In this document: one piece after another, positions 63,150 to 64,000 of the stretch
Layout of the letters: each line of letters begins with the position of its first letter
Numbering within the stretch: the first letter of the stretch is position 1
Position numbers and translations under genes: made by a program
The notes under the pieces: model-generated
Told to the model about the DNA's origin: nothing
The model's database searches: none
What the model saw: only the letters and a program-made list of their open reading frames with translations
Assembly: GCA_003991915.1 (NCBI GenBank)
Contig: RQTK01000209.1
Span: forward strand, 255,875-319,874
Direction: 5' to 3'
From: Elysia chlorotica
Lineage: Eukaryota; Mollusca; Gastropoda; Plakobranchidae
Length of the DNA: 64,000 nucleotides

Positions 63150-63735
63150 TAAATCGTGTGTATCTACATCAAGCCCAACCTTTATTCCTGTTTATCTTCT
63201 TCAGCCCTGTGTATCTTCTTCAACTCTGTGTATCTAATTTAACCCGGCGTATCGATAACAACTCCGTGTATCTATACCAATCCTGTGTATCTTTAACAAC
63301 CCTGTGTATTTATAACAACTCCGTGTATCTATACCAACCCCGTGTATCTATACCAATCCTGTGTATCTTTAACAACCCTGTGTATTTATAACAACTCCGT
63401 GTATCTTTCCCAACCCCGTATATCTATACCTATCCGGTGTATCTTTAACAACCCGTGTATCTTCACCAACCTTGGATAGTCGCCCCAGCCCTGTGTATCT
63501 ATACCAACCCGATTTATCTTACTTATCCTGTAATATTTACCCCCAGCTCTGTGACTTTATCCCAATATTATATATCTTCCTAAACCATTATTTCAACCTT
63601 GCATATCCACTTCAACCCTGTGTATCAACGTCAACACTGCGTATCCACTTCAACCCTGTGTATCCACCCCAAATCTATGTATCCACCTCGTCCCTATGTA
63701 TGTATATACCCCAACCCTGTGTGTCTACCTAGTGC
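63150..63735 (+). repeat. 20-bp degenerate minisatellite
   Basis: About 25 units of 'cctgtgtatctataccaac'-like sequence, often exactly 20 bp apart in the centre (63255-63420) and more diverged at both ends. Confidence 0.9.
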
Positions 63736-64000
63736 ACCAGAGTTAACCCTGTCGGATAAGATACGAACCCTTGCAGTCGGTACGGGGAGTAACTCCATGA
63801 TCGCAGATTAGATGTGCATGAAATAGCTTCAACAAGTTTGAGAACATATGGCGAAAAGTTTTGTTACAGCTTAAAAGGAAAGTTTAACAACCCCCTCTCC
63901 CCCTCCGACCCCATCAAAAAAAAAAAAAAAAATAACAATCAAGCTGTCTAATCTTGATCTAGATCTACGACATTATGAGGAAGAGAGTGGGAGCATACAG

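Overview
This is a eukaryotic, intron-containing, AT-rich window. It is crowded with long simple repeats: (GA)n, (TCTG)n, (ATT)n, (ATC)n, (CTT)n, (TCTA)n and (AGT)n. It also holds tRNA-derived SINEs, CR1/L2-like and other non-LTR fragments, a 3' piece of a Gypsy-type LTR element and hairpin MITE-like elements. With a SoxD-type transcription factor and a VPS4-like AAA+ gene, this suggests a lophotrochozoan, most likely a gastropod mollusc. That placement is inference from repeat style, not a database match.

Layout. (1) 547-7636, minus strand: the C-terminal AAA+ module of a VPS4-like ATPase in five exons whose phases all join. It has an intact Walker A, a changed Walker B, and no recognisable sensor-1 asparagine or arginine fingers. 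A possible further 5' exon lies at 10104-10353. (2) 8-11.7 kb: an 84-bp-arm fold-back element, a (TCTA)n array, SINEs, and an old LINE copy split by a SINE. (3) 11902-13525, plus strand: a two-exon cysteine-rich gene of unknown function. Its exon-1 donor is the first unit of a 33-bp minisatellite that repeats the donor in frame 11 more times (10 as consensus GTGAGT). (4) 13.7-19.3 kb: CR1/L2-like LINE remains, an RNase H fragment, and a Gypsy 3' end inserted into a degenerate minisatellite. (5) 19.3-28.6 kb: no gene recognised; AT-rich sequence with repeats. (6) 28626-40956, minus strand: the larger C-terminal part of a SoxD (Sox5/6/13-type) gene. Eight exons join in phase, covering a PLNLS CtBP-type motif, the HMG box split over two exons, and the C-terminal domain. 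An extra 477-bp symmetric exon directly after the HMG box encodes Q/N/H-rich sequence. The N-terminal coiled-coil exons are not found and are probably beyond the right edge. (7) 41-64 kb: no convincing protein gene. It holds microsatellites, tandem duplications, SINEs, clusters of AGATCTAGATCT, a GC-rich block at 46.9-47.34 kb that could be a promoter, and one 78-base assembly gap at 43923-44000.

The three genes have no evident shared pathway. The observations most worth following up are the in-frame splice-donor minisatellite, the Q/N/H-rich SoxD cassette exon, and the VPS4-like ATPase with altered catalytic residues.
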